A DNA stretch of 64,000 bases from Macrothele yani (GCA_039090855.1 CM077001.1:120468922-120532921); one strand, 5' to 3'. Shown: positions 40,042 to 51,538, counted from the stretch's first letter. Notes: generated from the letters alone by a model not told the origin. Numbers and translations are program-made.

Positions 40042-43000
40042 CATCATCATCATCATCATTGTCAACCATTATCAATCCACTGCTGGACGAAGGTCTCCCC
40101 AAGTTTCCTCCACAACGGTCTGTCTTGTGCCAGTCTCCTCCATGTCACTCCCGCATATTTACGAATTTCATCCACCCATCTCCCATGTGGTCTTTTTCTG
40201 GGTCTTTTCCTGTCCCTTGGAATCCAATCTAAAATTTCGACTGTCCATCTATGGTCTGTCCTTCTGGCAGTATGTCCAGCCCATTGCCATTTCAGGGATT
40301 TAACCCTGATCATGATGTCTTCCACTCTCGTCATTTTTCGGATCCACGAGTTTCTCTTCTTATCTCTCCTGGTTATACCAAGCATGCACCTCTCCATGCT
40401 TCTTTGAGTTGTCTGCAGCCTTTGTATGTCTCTTTTAGTTAAGGTCCACGTCTCTGCACCATACGTAAGCACTGGGAGGATGCATTGATCAAACACTTTT
40501 CTTTTAAGACATAATGGCATATTGCTCTTGAAAATTATGCTGTTTCTTCCAAAAGCTCTCCAGGCAAGTTTTGTACGCCGATTAATTTCTTCATCAATGT
40601 GACCCTCACTTGATATCTGCTGTCCAAGATAAACATACGTATCTGTTATCTCCAGCTTTTCTCCATCAATCGATAAATCTTCATTTCTTGTAAAAGCATT
40701 GAACATCACTTTTGTCTTCTGAAAGTTCATTTTTAATCCCACTTCTTTACTCTTGTCAGCAAGTTCCTGGATCATACTCTGCAGCTCTGATGGGGTAGTT
40801 GCGAAAATGACTACGTCATCAGCAAAACGAAGGTGGGTTAGATAATCTCCATTAATCTTTATCCCTTTGTTTTCCCAGTTCAGTGATTGAAAGACATTTT
40901 CCAATGTGGCATTAAAGAGCTTCGGAGATATGGTGTCACCTTGTCTCACTCCCTTTCCAATTTTTATGTGTGTTGTATTTTCAAACAGCCGAATCTTTGC
41001 ACTTGCATTTTCATAGATGTTATTAATAATATTAATGTATGCATCTTCAATACCGCAGGATTTCAGAGCCGTGGTAACTGCTGATGGTTTCACCGAATCA
41101 AAGGCTTTTTCATAATCGATAAAAGCCATGCACAATGGAAGTTCATATTCCCTCGCTCTTTCAATTAGTTCTCTCAGTACGTGGATATGATCTATTGTGC
41201 TGTAGCCACTCCTGAATCCAGCTTGTTCTCTCGGTTGAGCCATGTCCAGTGTTACCTTCAAGCGGTGTGAAAGAACTTTAGTGAAGATTTTATAAACCAC
41301 TGATAGGATGCTGATAGGTCTGTAGTTCCTGAGATCCTCAATGTCACCTTTTTTATGTAGCAGGATCATTGTAGCGTTGTTCCAATCCTCAGGAATCTTC
41401 CCTTCATTAAGGCATCGAGTGAAAATTTGGGCGAGTACTGTTTCGATTTCTCCACTTGCTTCTTGTATGATGTCTATAGTAATTCCATCTTCTCCTGGAG
41501 CTTTCCCCCGCTTCATGTTCTTGATTGCATGAGCAACTTCTGCTGGGAGGACTGGAAGAACTCTGGTACCTTTCATGATGTCTGGAGTACATGTATCATC
41601 CCTTTCATATAATTTGGAGTAGAAATCTTTCACTCTTGTCAAAATTTCGCCTCTATTTCTTGTTATAGAACCATCTTCTTTTCTCAGAGCCATAATCTGT
41701 TTTCTTCCCTTACTGAGATGTCCATTTGCTATCTTAAGGCTTTGGTTGTTTTCAATTGCTTTCCTCACTAGCTCACAGTTGAATTTCCTTACGTCTTCAG
41801 TGATACTTTTTCGTGTTGTCTTGCATAGCTCTATATATTCCACTTTGGAAGTCACATCTTCTTTAGTTGTCCTCATCTCTCTTCTTTTTTGCATCAACAT
41901 TTTGGTTTTTCCTGATAATTTGTTCACATGCAACTTGTTCTTAGACCCAGCTAATTTTGTTGCTGTTTCCATTAGAGCTTTGGTTACTTTTCTGTTAACT
42001 TCCGAAATATCCACTTCTTCCGATGTTAGGCCTTCTAAAGCAGAGAATCTGTTCTTCAGTTCCAACTTGAAAGTATTATGGTGTTTTTTAAGGTTGGTTA
42101 TGTCAATACATTTTGTTTGTCTTATGAGCTTGCCACGTTCCAGTTTAGTGTTGAGGTGCATCTTACATCTCACCAATCTATGGTCACTACCTGTGTTGAA
42201 CTTGTTCAGCACACTGCAGTTTTCGATGACGAATTTTTTGTTACACATAATAAAATCAATTTCACTGGTCGTTCCAATTGGATGTCTCCATGTCCATTTC
42301 CTGTGTGGCTTTTTCTTGAAAAAGGAGTTCAAGATGAAAAATCCTTCTGCCTCTGCAAACTCAACGAGAGTATTTCCACGCTGGTTTCTGTTGCCGTGAC
42401 CGAATTTACCTACTGAAGTTTCATTCTGTTGCCGTTGCCCTATTTTTGCATTGAAATCTCCCATAATTATCTTCAAGTGCTGCTTACCTTTATTATTTAG
42501 ATGACGAATTTCCTCATAAAATTCTTCAATTTCTTCTTCAGGATGACTTGTGGTGGGTGCATAAGTTTGAATAATTTGAGCCTGGTATCTTCTCGATAGT
42601 TGGATAACGAGTCGTGCAGCTCTGTCAGAGGAACTTTCAACTTCTACAACTTTATCCTTCAGTTTCTTGTTTATTATAAATCCAACACCACTAGTTCTGC
42701 CAGTATCTGTCCCTCGATAATAGAAGAGATGTCCACTTTTCAGTTCAATGAGATCTTCTCCTTTTCTCCTTACCTCACTTAGCCCGACGATGTCCCACTT
42801 GATCCTTTGTAGTTCCTCTTCCAATTCAAGAAGCCTTGAATCAGAAGATAGGGAGCGTCCGTTATAGGTAGCCAAGGTCAGCATCAAATGGCAGCCTAGT
42901 CCGGTCCTCCGGGGATTCTTAGCACCCTCTGCCTTCATGTCGCACTGGCCGCTGCCTTGGCCAGGTACATTCCAACTGCCGGAGACTGAGGGCCAAGATT

Positions 43001-43213
43001 TAAGTTGTAGAGTCATTTTGGAGGTGTTTGGCCATAAATCACCACGCTGGCCAAGCGGGTTGGTGAGTGTGGGATAGCATTTCCTCTGATCCCGATGGTA
43101 TAGTTATACCGCTATTGGCGGTCGTCAGAGCCCCTTTAGTGGGAACAGGATGCACCACGAGAAGGCGGGGTTGACATTTGTCAAGGAGAGGCTGTGATGT
43201 TACGCATCACCTG
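40042..43213 (-). mobile_element. RTE LINE copy 2, apparently full length (3.17 kb)
   Basis: A perfect 21-bp target duplication (40021-40041 and 43214-43234, starting ACTCCTCAGATGC) flanks it inside the MLE-3 transposase. The 3' end is (ATGATG)n at 40042-40060 on the minus strand. About 200 bp of 5' untranslated sequence precedes the ORF. The intact duplication and uninterrupted ORF indicate a recent insertion. Copies at 6249-8396, 19549-19848 and 57696-58290 are deleted or 5'-truncated relatives. Confidence 0.95.
40062..43016 (-). CDS. RTE endonuclease-reverse transcriptase polyprotein, 984 aa
   Basis: One uninterrupted frame encodes an APE-like endonuclease (residues about 45-290: ATYNGRS, GLSEVRR with Glu81, QTYAPTT, GDFNAKIG near 186-193, SEIDFIM, GSDHRLV with Asp278 and His279), a linker, and a reverse transcriptase (about 500-800: NYRPISILS, EQAGFRSGYSTIDHI, AFIDYEKAFDSV, KGVRQGDTISP, LRFADDVVIF at 730-737 with the FADD metal-binding pair) plus a C-terminal region to FVQQWIDNG. 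All expected catalytic residues are present. The protein nicks DNA and copies its own RNA by target-primed reverse transcription. Start chosen at the first Met of the frame; a later Met near residue 45 (LMLTLATYN) is also possible. Confidence 0.95.
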   Translation of the reverse strand: MTLQLKSWPSVSGSWNVPGQGSGQCDMKAEGAKNPRRTGLGCHLMLTLATYNGRSLSSDSRLLELEEELQRIKWDIVGLSEVRRKGEDLIELKSGHLFYYRGTDTGRTSGVGFIINKKLKDKVVEVESSSDRAARLVIQLSRRYQAQIIQTYAPTTSHPEEEIEEFYEEIRHLNNKGKQHLKIIMGDFNAKIGQRQQNETSVGKFGHGNRNQRGNTLVEFAEAEGFFILNSFFKKKPHRKWTWRHPIGTTSEIDFIMCNKKFVIENCSVLNKFNTGSDHRLVRCKMHLNTKLERGKLIRQTKCIDITNLKKHHNTFKLELKNRFSALEGLTSEEVDISEVNRKVTKALMETATKLAGSKNKLHVNKLSGKTKMLMQKRREMRTTKEDVTSKVEYIELCKTTRKSITEDVRKFNCELVRKAIENNQSLKIANGHLSKGRKQIMALRKEDGSITRNRGEILTRVKDFYSKLYERDDTCTPDIMKGTRVLPVLPAEVAHAIKNMKRGKAPGEDGITIDIIQEASGEIETVLAQIFTRCLNEGKIPEDWNNATMILLHKKGDIEDLRNYRPISILSVVYKIFTKVLSHRLKVTLDMAQPREQAGFRSGYSTIDHIHVLRELIERAREYELPLCMAFIDYEKAFDSVKPSAVTTALKSCGIEDAYINIINNIYENASAKIRLFENTTHIKIGKGVRQGDTISPKLFNATLENVFQSLNWENKGIKINGDYLTHLRFADDVVIFATTPSELQSMIQELADKSKEVGLKMNFQKTKVMFNAFTRNEDLSIDGEKLEITDTYVYLGQQISSEGHIDEEINRRTKLAWRAFGRNSIIFKSNMPLCLKRKVFDQCILPVLTYGAETWTLTKRDIQRLQTTQRSMERCMLGITRRDKKRNSWIRKMTRVEDIMIRVKSLKWQWAGHTARRTDHRWTVEILDWIPRDRKRPRKRPHGRWVDEIRKYAGVTWRRLAQDRPLWRKLGETFVQQWIDNG

Positions 43214-43413
43214 ACTCCTCAGATGCTTGCCAATACATGGCATGAAATCGAGTATCGCTTGGACGTACTACGAGCAACCAAGGGATCTCACATCGAAATT
43301 TATTAACTTGTGCAGTTACATTGTAAGTTAGTACAGTCAGTTTCTTTCTATCTGCTTAATGATTTGTTTTACATAATTTTTTAATGTGTCCAATAATTCT
43401 CGGACACCCTGTA

Positions 43414-43840
43414 TTTAATAGTTGCTGTCAAACTTACTCCACCAAAAATAATACTCGCCCAATCGTCGCCTATACTGATTTCGAAGTCTAGCGACGTACC
43501 TGCTTCCTAGGTAGCTACTGATTACAGAATTCAACAAGAAAGGCGACACCGAATTTCCGGTTGTAATTAGCACGTCTCTTGAATCCGTTCTGACGCGAAT
43601 TCAATTTATCAAAGTTATTCAAAGTCAATGGAGCCAGTTAGGAAAACAATCAACCTGTTTCAACAATCGATAGAACATCCACAAGTAGAAATATCTGCTT
43701 AGTTGCACCAGCGGCTGAAAAACATGTTACGAAGATTAACAAATGGCGCACAAAAAGTTTCTCATAGCGCAAGGAAGGTATCAGGGACAAAAAGATTTTC
43801 AAATTCAACACTTAAAAGAAGAAGTATACGAGAGAAAGAA
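43414..43840. other. Short unassigned interval
   Basis: Sequence between MLE-3 and the decayed tandem array. No gene or element end seen. Confidence 0.45.
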
Positions 43841-45090
43841 ACATTATATAACTCTATGCCTTCTAGTGGAAAAAATTTGCATAATGGAAAAGTTGAAATT
43901 AGGTGGAAAATATTCTGCATGGAAAAAGCTATGCTAAGGAAAAGGAACATTTAAAATACATCTCCCGAAAGCAGAAATAACGAGAAAAGGCTATCGACCT
44001 TTACGTCCTCTAGCGGAAAACTTGCGCATTATTTAAAGAAGATTAATGCTCCACATCTATAGTGTAACGAATGGCAGACAATGAAGAAATTTCCCAATAG
44101 TGTTTTTAGACAATACAGCTGCAAACTGAAGTACAGAAACACCACCTACCGACTGAACTTTAAAATATAAAATTCCTCGTGTACTAGCCTCAAAATGTTC
44201 TACAAGGTAAATGGCATCTGGTGTTGAAAGAATTTTCAAATCGCACATGTAGAAGTAGAGATATTAAAAAAAAACAAATTAAGCATTTGCGCCACACTAG
44301 CGGCGAAATTGGGCATCATTTTGGGAAGAAAATACGCACACAGAGTTTGCATAGTTAGTAGTATCTGACCGAAGATAGAAGTTTTTCAAGCGGGTCTTTA
44401 GTCCCGCAGATATTGCTGTAAACGGAAACAGAAACTTACGCCCTCTGGTGGCAGACTTGTGCGTTAAGAAAAATTTGAAATTATATGAGAAACATTTCGC
44501 AGCGGAAACGCTCTCCAACAAAGAAAGATTTTTCAAATCGGATTCTGAGAAGTAGAGATGTCGACAACAATAAGATATACATCTACGCCTTCTGGCTGAG
44601 AAACCATGAACTATTTTAAGAAGAAAATATTCCGAGAAGGTTTGTCGACGTGAGTGGAATCGGTCAACGAACGAATTTTTTCAGACGAAAGTTCAGAAGC
44701 TCAGATTTTGCTGCAAATGCAACAGAGACAGAAATTAATACTTAGCTAATGGCGAAACCTTTTTTTTTTTTTTTTTTTTTTCGAAAATTAAAAATTACAT
44801 GCAAAAGATTTTCCATCAAGAGCTGTACCCGCTTCAGGAAGAATTTTTCCAATCGGAGTTTTAGAAGCAGAGACATCGTGGAAACGCAGTTTATTTTTAA
44901 GCCCCTTAGCGGAAAATCTGTGCGTAACTTGAAAAAGTGACAATACCTAATATAGTCTTCGATATAAATGGAATCAAAAGGTAAAAGAATTTTTTCAATC
45001 GGACGTTTAGAAGCAAATATATGGAATAAAATGGATTTTGAATTCGATATCATCTGCATTTACGCTTGCTAGCGGCAAAATTGTGCATCG
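43840..45090. repeat. Decayed tandem array, period about 150 bp
   Basis: A core close to ACGCCCTCTAGCGG, followed by AAAATTGTGCATTA, recurs near 43856, 44003, 44288, 44438, 44583, 44738, 44898 and 45061, a spacing of about 147-163 bp with one double gap. Between cores, weaker blocks such as TTTTTCAATCGGA and AGAAGCAGAGATATCG recur in order. Units have diverged strongly, so this looks like an old satellite remnant. A possible isolated unit is near 56040. Short open frames here have no meaning. Confidence 0.72.
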
Positions 45091-45099
45091 CAAAAAAAA

Positions 45100-46028
45100 A
45101 AAAAAGAGAAACGAAATAAAAGATCATTATTCGCACATTTCATGCTTCTTAATGCATGCAAAAAGGAAAAACCGATAACATAAGCATGATCTTTTTTTAC
45201 AAAAGACGTGCTAAAAAAGAAAGAAAACGAGTTTGATGGCAGTTCTCTTCTCCATTTTTTTTTTTTTTTTGCTGCCTTTGTCGTTTTTTTTTATTTTTTA
45301 TTTGCCATCTATATTTATTTTTGTTCTGATGAATTTTCAATACGAATTGTTAGAGAAATCTCGGCAGGAGAGTTCTCCTTGTCAAGTTGTTTGACGTAAT
45401 ATTTCCTGTGAGTAGAGGAAGGAGATATTTTTTGACATCGAAAATCATTTCTGGATATACTGCTTAGGTGGGTATTTTTGAGAAAGGAATAATACAGAAC
45501 GAAAGGGATAACTGGACTTTTATGTTGTGTGTGTGGTCTTGAGTCGGATTTTGGCATTTTAAAGGAAATGTCTTTCGATAAGAAATAATAAAGGATGGGA
45601 TATTTTTTTAAAACCAGGATTGCTTTGATTTTTTCTAGAACGTTTTTCCACCGAAATATTTTACGCGTATTTATTTAAGAAAATTTTCTAAACTCAGGGC
45701 AACATGCAGAAATCAGTCTTAAGAAAACTTTTATAAATATGTGTGTGGAATTCTTCGAGCAACGTTAAAAAAAAAACAGAACTTAATAGGTCTGCAAGTC
45801 ACTAAGTGCCTATACAAAGGCAAAAACTTCATATTTGTGTTCGAGAAGATTGGAGTTTTTGATGTCGTATTTTATTCACGTGGTCGAAGCGATGTCATAA
45901 ATTCCCTTCAACCAGCGATCCCACCCCCCTAGCACCTTTACAACATCCCGCTGTTTTTTTCAGACACTCTGTAAAACCACCTCGACACACCTCCATTTGG
46001 AGGTGAGTAACATTCGCAAGTTTTTACA
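45100..46028. other. AT-rich intergenic stretch with T-runs
   Basis: T-runs at about 45255-45270 and 45283-45299. No element ends or gene recognised. Confidence 0.5.
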
Positions 46029-46030
46029 TA

Positions 46031-47147
46031 CACTAAATTGACAAAAGTCACTTGACACCCCTTCAAAAGCAAATGAACGGATCCCCTGCGTTGTTAAGAT
46101 ACGCGGTACAACTGCAAACGGTATAAAAACAAGCCTGCAGTTGACCGCGATTATAACGCACTGTGAGGTTGAGTAAAAATGTCGCGGCGGGAGAGAACTG
46201 ACTTTGAGAAAGGAAATATTGTTGGGTGTTATATTAGTGGGTTGTCCATAAGAGAAACCGAGAGGCGTTTAAACATACCCAAATCAACAGTTTTGGATGC
46301 ACTGAATAAGTGGAAGACACATGACGTACCTGAAGCAGCAAAACGTACCGGGGAGTGCTGCACAAGACCTCAGTGTGAATAAAAATGCTGGAACCTCTGT
46401 ATGTACACGTATCATTCGCAGAGAACTTCATTCCATTGGTTACCGTAGGTGTGCGGCTGCTCATAAGAACTTTTATCGTGGACTGTAGATTAATGGAAAC
46501 GGGTCCTATGGACTAATGACTCCAGATACACGATCCATCAGTCTGATAGCCGTGTGTGGGTATGGCGGCAGCTAGGGAAATGCTATTTACCACAGTGGTC
46601 AAGTTTGGATCTGGCAGTGTGCTCGTGTGGAGGTGTTTTTCGTGGTATGGTCCCGGCCCATTGATTATCGTGGGAAAACTTGTTAACCAGCACGTCTACC
46701 TCGATATTGTGGACAATTATGCCCTACCATCTCTGTGGCAATACTATGGAACCGAGCCTTGTCGGTACCAGCACGATAATGCACCGAGACATAAAGCAAG
46801 GACTATTACGGCGTGGTTTGACGATATTTCCTTATCGTGTGTGGACTGGACAGCACAGAGCCCTGATCTTAATCCCATAGAACACCTACCTATGGGATGA
46901 ATTAGAGCCCTGCATAAAAAGTTTGGAACCAAGTCCTACTACTAAGCAACAGTTAGCGGCAGCATTGTGTACTGAATGGAAGTGCATACATATCGCTGTG
47001 TTCCAAAACCCTGTCAAAAGCATGTCTCCAAGGGTCAGTGAATTCATTAAGGCCTAAGGTGGACCGACACCGTACTGATAACGTATGTCAATAAACGCTA
47101 TGTTGTATTTCGCATCTAGGAGACCGGTGACTTTTGTCAATATAGTG
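46031..47147 (+). mobile_element. Tc1-B copy 3 (1117 bp), both ends present
   Basis: TA lies at 46029-46030 and 47148-47149. Inverted ends start CACTAAATTGACAAAAGTCA and CACTATATTGACAAAAGTCA. Compared with copies 1 and 2 it lacks short internal segments near 46350 and near 46465, so it is non-autonomous. The 3' half reads well ([30 protein letters not shown]). Confidence 0.92.
46179..46900 (+). pseudogene. Tc1-B transposase with internal deletions
   Basis: The frame starts MSRRERTDFEKGNIVGCYIS and includes the HTH IRETERRLNIPKSTVLDALN, then breaks after KRTGE. A later frame holds WRCFSWYGPGPLIIVGKLVN, YQHDNAPRHKARTITAWFDD (second Asp) and [13 protein letters not shown] (Glu), with DD34E spacing. 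The first catalytic motif is damaged (a stop in place of TDES). Family identity is clear from copies 1 and 2. Confidence 0.88.
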
Positions 47148-47285
47148 TATATGCCGTAGAACCTGCTTATAACGAGGAGCACTGGACAGACTTAAATCCT
47201 CGTTAAATCCGGAAGCTCGCTAAATCCGTTTTTGAGTAAAATATGCAGATACGTTTATATTATCTATCCATAACAATTTAATATA

Positions 47286-49134
47286 CAGTAAATGTCGGAT
47301 ATTACGAGAACTGACAAAAGTTTGAAATTTTTTCATTATAACGGACTACTACATAACACATACATATAAAAATAATAGTACTACGTAATAAAGAAACGTG
47401 ATCAGAACAATACATATTTTATGCCTGATGTTTGTTTTAAGTTAATATTGGGATTTTTACAAAAAAAAAATAAGAATTTGGAGTGTTTTGTGTCATCATT
47501 GACATTGATTGTAACTCTCGACTTTACTGAAAATACGTAATTCTCAACTTTACGGGAAATTGTCGTTTCTTCAATAGGTCCATGTGACATACTACAAAAT
47601 TGTCCGATTGTGTTTGAAGCTTTGTGAGTTCTGATTGAGATGGTAACTTTCATTTCTGTCCCCTTCGTCATTTTGATCATCTTCTTCTGAGCTTTCTTTT
47701 TCTGATTCCATTATTTCTGTATCAGACATGTCATTCCAGGGTACTACATCTGCATCAGCATCGACGTCTTAAAAGCTAAATATAAATCCCGTCTTTTTAA
47801 CAATTTTGCTCCATCCATCTGCTTCCTGTTCTGCAGGTTTGTCGGGAACGATTTTCTTATTCAAATCATCTTCGGTAATGAAGCCAGCTGTCTAAAGTAT
47901 GATTCAATGTGCTTTCCTGGCAGTTCATTCCATGCCATGGCGAGAGCTTTAATGGCCTCAAGGACGTTCCATTTCACTAGCCTACCATTTGATGACGTCC
48001 ACCTGATCGGGGTCATTTACCAGAATAGTCCAATATTTTTGCTTTATCAGTTTTATAACCCTTTGATCAAGAGGCTGAAGTACACTAGTGCAGCTAGGTG
48101 GCAATAATATCAGTTCAATGTTATCCAATTGAACATCTTTGGGACTTGGGTGTGTGGGGCAATTATCGATGAATAGCGCTGTTTTTCTGTTCTCAATTCC
48201 AACTTGAACGTGGGAAACCCTCATTCACTTGAAAATTAACGGCACTGTCATCCACGCCTTTTTAGCTTCGTATGCGCACGGTAGCACCATGTTATAAAAC
48301 AACGCAGCCTCATCTGAATTTTAAATGTCCAAATCTTTTTTGCGTTGTATCGAGTAACAGAAGCTGATTCTTCATTATTATTTTTTTTTTTCATAGAAAT
48401 CCCTTTTCTAGTTTTATATCGGTTTAGCCAACCGTCCGAGCAACTAAAATTCTCGATCTTCATTTCAACGCTTAATTCATTAGTTTTCGCTTCTATCATC
48501 GGTACACTAACAGAAATATTTTTGTCTCGATTACGGCAAAACAACAATGCTTCTTCCTTATGTTAACCATTTCGTTACTTCATGGATTTCGCCGGATCTT
48601 CTCTGTGTTCCTTAAAATTGTAAACAGCGTTATTGATGCACAACCAAATTTTCTGGCGATCTCACTTTTCGAATTCAAACTTTTCTCACATTCATAAAAA
48701 AACTTTTAACTTGGTTTCCAAAGTCAAAACTTTCCTGTTTTTCTCCATTTAGAGAAAGAAAACAGACGATGTACACGCGTAAGAAATGCTTCGGCTTCCC
48801 ACTGTTGTGGAGACGAGTGGAAGAAAGCAGGGGACAGCATCCAAACTGCCAAGAAGACTAACCACTGGTTACTCATCTCTGCGTGCCATTGTACGCGTTT
48901 ATCTCCCCACCACTTCGTGGAATTTCAGGGATAGAATTTATCGGAAATTTTTGGAAGAAGAAAGATTGGCCATGAAAACATCTCGTTATAGCAGGAATTC
49001 CTTAGATTTAATAACTCGTAATACCCGAAGGTTTTTTCTATCTTTAACATTAACAAATTGACGGTGCATTTTATATCTCTCGTAATAGCGGGATTCTCGC
49101 TATAAGTCGTACTCGTAATATCGGACTTCTACTG
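47286..49134 (-). mobile_element. Tigger/pogo-type element (1.85 kb)
   Basis: Inverted ends start CAGTAAATGTCGGATATTAC on the left and CAGTAGAAGTCCGATATTAC from the right, with TA just outside both. Minus-strand frames encode pogo-superfamily transposase pieces. A related end-like sequence (CCGTAGAACCTGCTTATAACGA) at about 47154-47240 suggests a further fragment. The many breaks show it is old. Confidence 0.85.
47982..48750 (-). pseudogene. Tigger transposase (CENP-B-like HTH and DDE fragments)
   Basis: From the right: a psq/CENP-B N-terminal-like piece (TLETKLKVF near 48740), then 48547-48248 with FSCSDGWLNRYKTRKGISMK followed by EESASV (the second DNA-binding domain of CENP-B/Tigger proteins), then 48224-47982 with TALFIDNCPTHP (catalytic Asp) and ILLPPSCTSVLQPLDQRVIK (third Asp). 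The first catalytic block is not identifiable, and stops separate the pieces. Such enzymes integrate at TA. Confidence 0.85.
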
Positions 49135-49136
49135 TA

Positions 49137-50206
49137 CTTTAAAGATTGAATTAATTTGGTACATTAGTGCTATAGTTAATTAATTAAATCTTTCAAGTAC
49201 ATTCAACTTGACAGCCACGTGACACTGGCCGATGTTTAACCACAGAACACATGCGAAGCAAAAGCAACACCGATTGTCAGGTGCCAGCTACCAGCCAGCG
49301 CAGGTTCGAAATTGTTCTTACAATAAGCTGGAGGGTTTTAACTTGGTGAAGGTCTCGTTCGTTCGGTTAATGAACACTCTAAGGTATTTCGAAGCTACAA
49401 TATTTGTAACACACGGCGCAGCAAACGCACACACTCACCACAAAACACAGATTCCAACATCAAAGATGAACTAAACTTTTTATTTACATCGTAAAAAGTA
49501 GAAGAGAGCAATAGAAGGGTTCCAACAACTAAAAGACAAATTATTTACAAAATGTATAAATTGGTCTGGACTTGACACCGATCCTCCCAATGCAGCGCTC
49601 ACTTGGAAGGTGAAAGGGGCAGTGACATAGGCGAACTGACGGCCCCTCCAACCCCGCACAGTGGGGGCCCCTCACGGCTAAGAAGGCCTGTATAGCCTCA
49701 ACTCAAGGATTTTTCAAAATTTTTGCTGGGACTTCATATGAAACTGGTTAAAGAAATAGCCAGAAAATTTTTGACGTCAGCTTTGAATGAAGCATTCAAA
49801 CGAAAAGCAATTTATTTATTTTTTAGTAAATAAGTAAAATCTTCAAGAAATCATTTTCGCCTTAGTTTATAAAAACTGGGAGACGGGAAAGAAGCTATTC
49901 CAGAGGACTTGTGGCCCCTTTTCACTGCCATAGTAATAGTTCCTATACACGTATATTAACAAGAAAATGTGAATGAAATATCAATTGAAGGAATGAAATT
50001 TTTATATCAATGAGGGTAAGGCGTTATATATTACACTTGTTTGCACAACTTTGTTCATAACTACACATCCTTCAGAGTATAATAAGGTAAAATGAATTAT
50101 TCACGAGAGCGAAAGATTGAGACCTGAGTCTTTTTTTTTTTTTTATAACAGTCAGAAGAAAAGACTTCTACAATGTTCAGAACATTGTGATATTATGTTA
50201 AGTGAC

Positions 50207-50238
<32 letters not shown>

Positions 50239-50328
50239 TATTCAAGAACAAGTAATTTTGCTCTTTTTGTGCCACAACTCTTAATTGTTACTTTTCTTAT
50301 TTCCTTATTTCTGTTCTGTATTTTCATA
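49137..50328. other. Intergenic stretch with (GT)n run
   Basis: A (GT)n microsatellite lies at about 50208-50232 and a T-run at about 50131-50144. GC-richer sequence near 49600-49680 (CTCACGGCTAAGAAGGCC) might be a decayed element, but I cannot pair ends. No gene seen. Confidence 0.45.
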
Positions 50329-50330
50329 TA

Positions 50331-51536
50331 CACTGAAGAGCAATTGAATCAGAGACAGATGGCGTTATGCAAATGTGGCGCTGTGGGCGGCCCTGTAAAC
50401 GGAAACGACATGACGTATGCAGCGATCCGACAATATATAAGGAGTGATGCGACGGGAATCAGTAAAAGTCGGACGCAGTATGGGTAAGACAAAGGATCTA
50501 AGCGCATTTGATCGTGGGCAAATTGTCGGAGCCTGACGAATGGGTCACTCCATCTCGGAATTCGTGCAGGCACTGGGATTTTCACGAGCCACTGTGTCAC
50601 GGGTGAACCGTGAGTACATCGAATCCGGTAAAATCATCCCTGCAAGGGCCAACTGCCGTGGACAACAGCGTGTGGATGAGCGGGGTCATCGTCGGCTAGC
50701 TCGCATTGTAACAGCGGATAGACGGGCCACAGTGCAAGAAATCCCTCGGCAATTTAACGCTGGTGCACAAAAACGTGTAAGCAGCCACACCATCCAGAAC
50801 CATCTCCTCGCTATGGGGTACAGAAGCCATCGTCCCACGACGGTACCGCTGCTGACCGCACATCACAGGGTGCAAATATTAGCATGGGCGCGGGAACATT
50901 AGACATGTGGAAAAATGTTGCCTGGACTGATGATTCGAGATTCACGTTGGTACTTGCGGTTGGCAGGATACGAGTATGGCGCAAATCTCATGAAGCGATG
51001 CATCCTTCTTGCCAGCAGGGTACTCTTCAAGCTGGTGGGGGGAATTCTCACCTGGGGACTGTGTATTTGGACTGAAATGGTACCCCTGGTACGTGTGACA
51101 TCGTCTCTCACAGGTCAACGTTACCGCGATATCCTGGACGACCGTTTGCTCCCGTTTGTGCGTCTTCAACATTCCACTGGGAACCTCATCCTGCAACAAG
51201 ACAATGCACCGTGCCATCGCTCCCGAATTGTATCCGATTAGTTGGATGAACACTCCACAGACGTGACCTCGCTTCCTTGGCCAGCTAGGTCACCTGACCT
51301 CAATTCCATCGACCACATCTGGGATGCCATCGAGAGAGATGTCCGAGGCTCTGACCCCCTCCATCAAATCTTCGTGAACTGTGGGAGCTTGTTCAGGGTC
51401 CGTGGATCCGTATGGCTTCCCAACGCTTCCAGTGTCTTGTCGAGTCCATGCCGAGACGAATCGCCGCCGTCATCAGGGCGTAAGGTGGTGATACACTTTA
51501 CTAGACAGGTATATCTAATTCAATTGCTCTTCAGTG
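50331..51536 (+). mobile_element. Tc1-A copy 3 (1206 bp), both ends present
   Basis: TA lies at 50329-50330 and 51537-51538, with inverted ends of the CACTGAAGAGCAATTGAAT type. It keeps the full second catalytic motif (CAAGACAATGCACCGTGCC) that copies 1 and 2 lack. It has its own defects: a stop near 50536, a 13-bp deletion near 50900, a stop in the D-E region (near 51239) and PIE changed to SID. Confidence 0.92.
50540..51340 (+). pseudogene. Tc1-A transposase, copy 3
   Basis: Frames in order: ISEFVQALGFSRATVSRVNR and HTIQNHLLAMGYRSHRPTTV (DNA-binding), then after a deletion NVAWTDDSRFTL (first Asp; TDES is TDDS), QQDNAPCHRSRIVSD (second Asp) and WPARSPDLNSIDHIWDAIER, where the final catalytic Glu is Asp. 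The 36-residue spacing between the last two positions can be counted directly here. Confidence 0.88.
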
Positions 51537-51538
51537 TA

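Larger units (their letters stand above)
38914..43411 (+). mobile_element. Mariner-like element MLE-3, split by a full-length RTE
   Basis: Inverted repeats of at least 36 bp start CAGGGTGCCCGAGAATTATT and CAGGGTGTCCGAGAATTATT, with TA at 38912-38913 and 43412-43413. Without the LINE and one target copy it is about 1.3 kb. Transposase frames: 39075-39290 (WLAELKSVIKVKRRYRLEYG, KRWMKQFKETGNVEHRGGAG), 39256-39669 (RSPRKSVSKASRELCIPKST, SDESTFHVSG), then after a stop VVFQQDGAFA and PRSPDLTPLDYFTWGYVKER. The LINE enters at TPQMLAN near the C-terminus; coding resumes TWHEIEYRLDVLRATKGSHI after 43231. Confidence 0.92.

Noticed and set aside
43703..43954. 83-codon Lys/Arg-rich frame
   Set aside because: Falls at the start of the decayed tandem array and has no family resemblance.
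49610..49930. hAT element with GGGGCAGTG/CACTG ends
   Set aside because: No 8-bp target duplication and only weak inversion of the ends.
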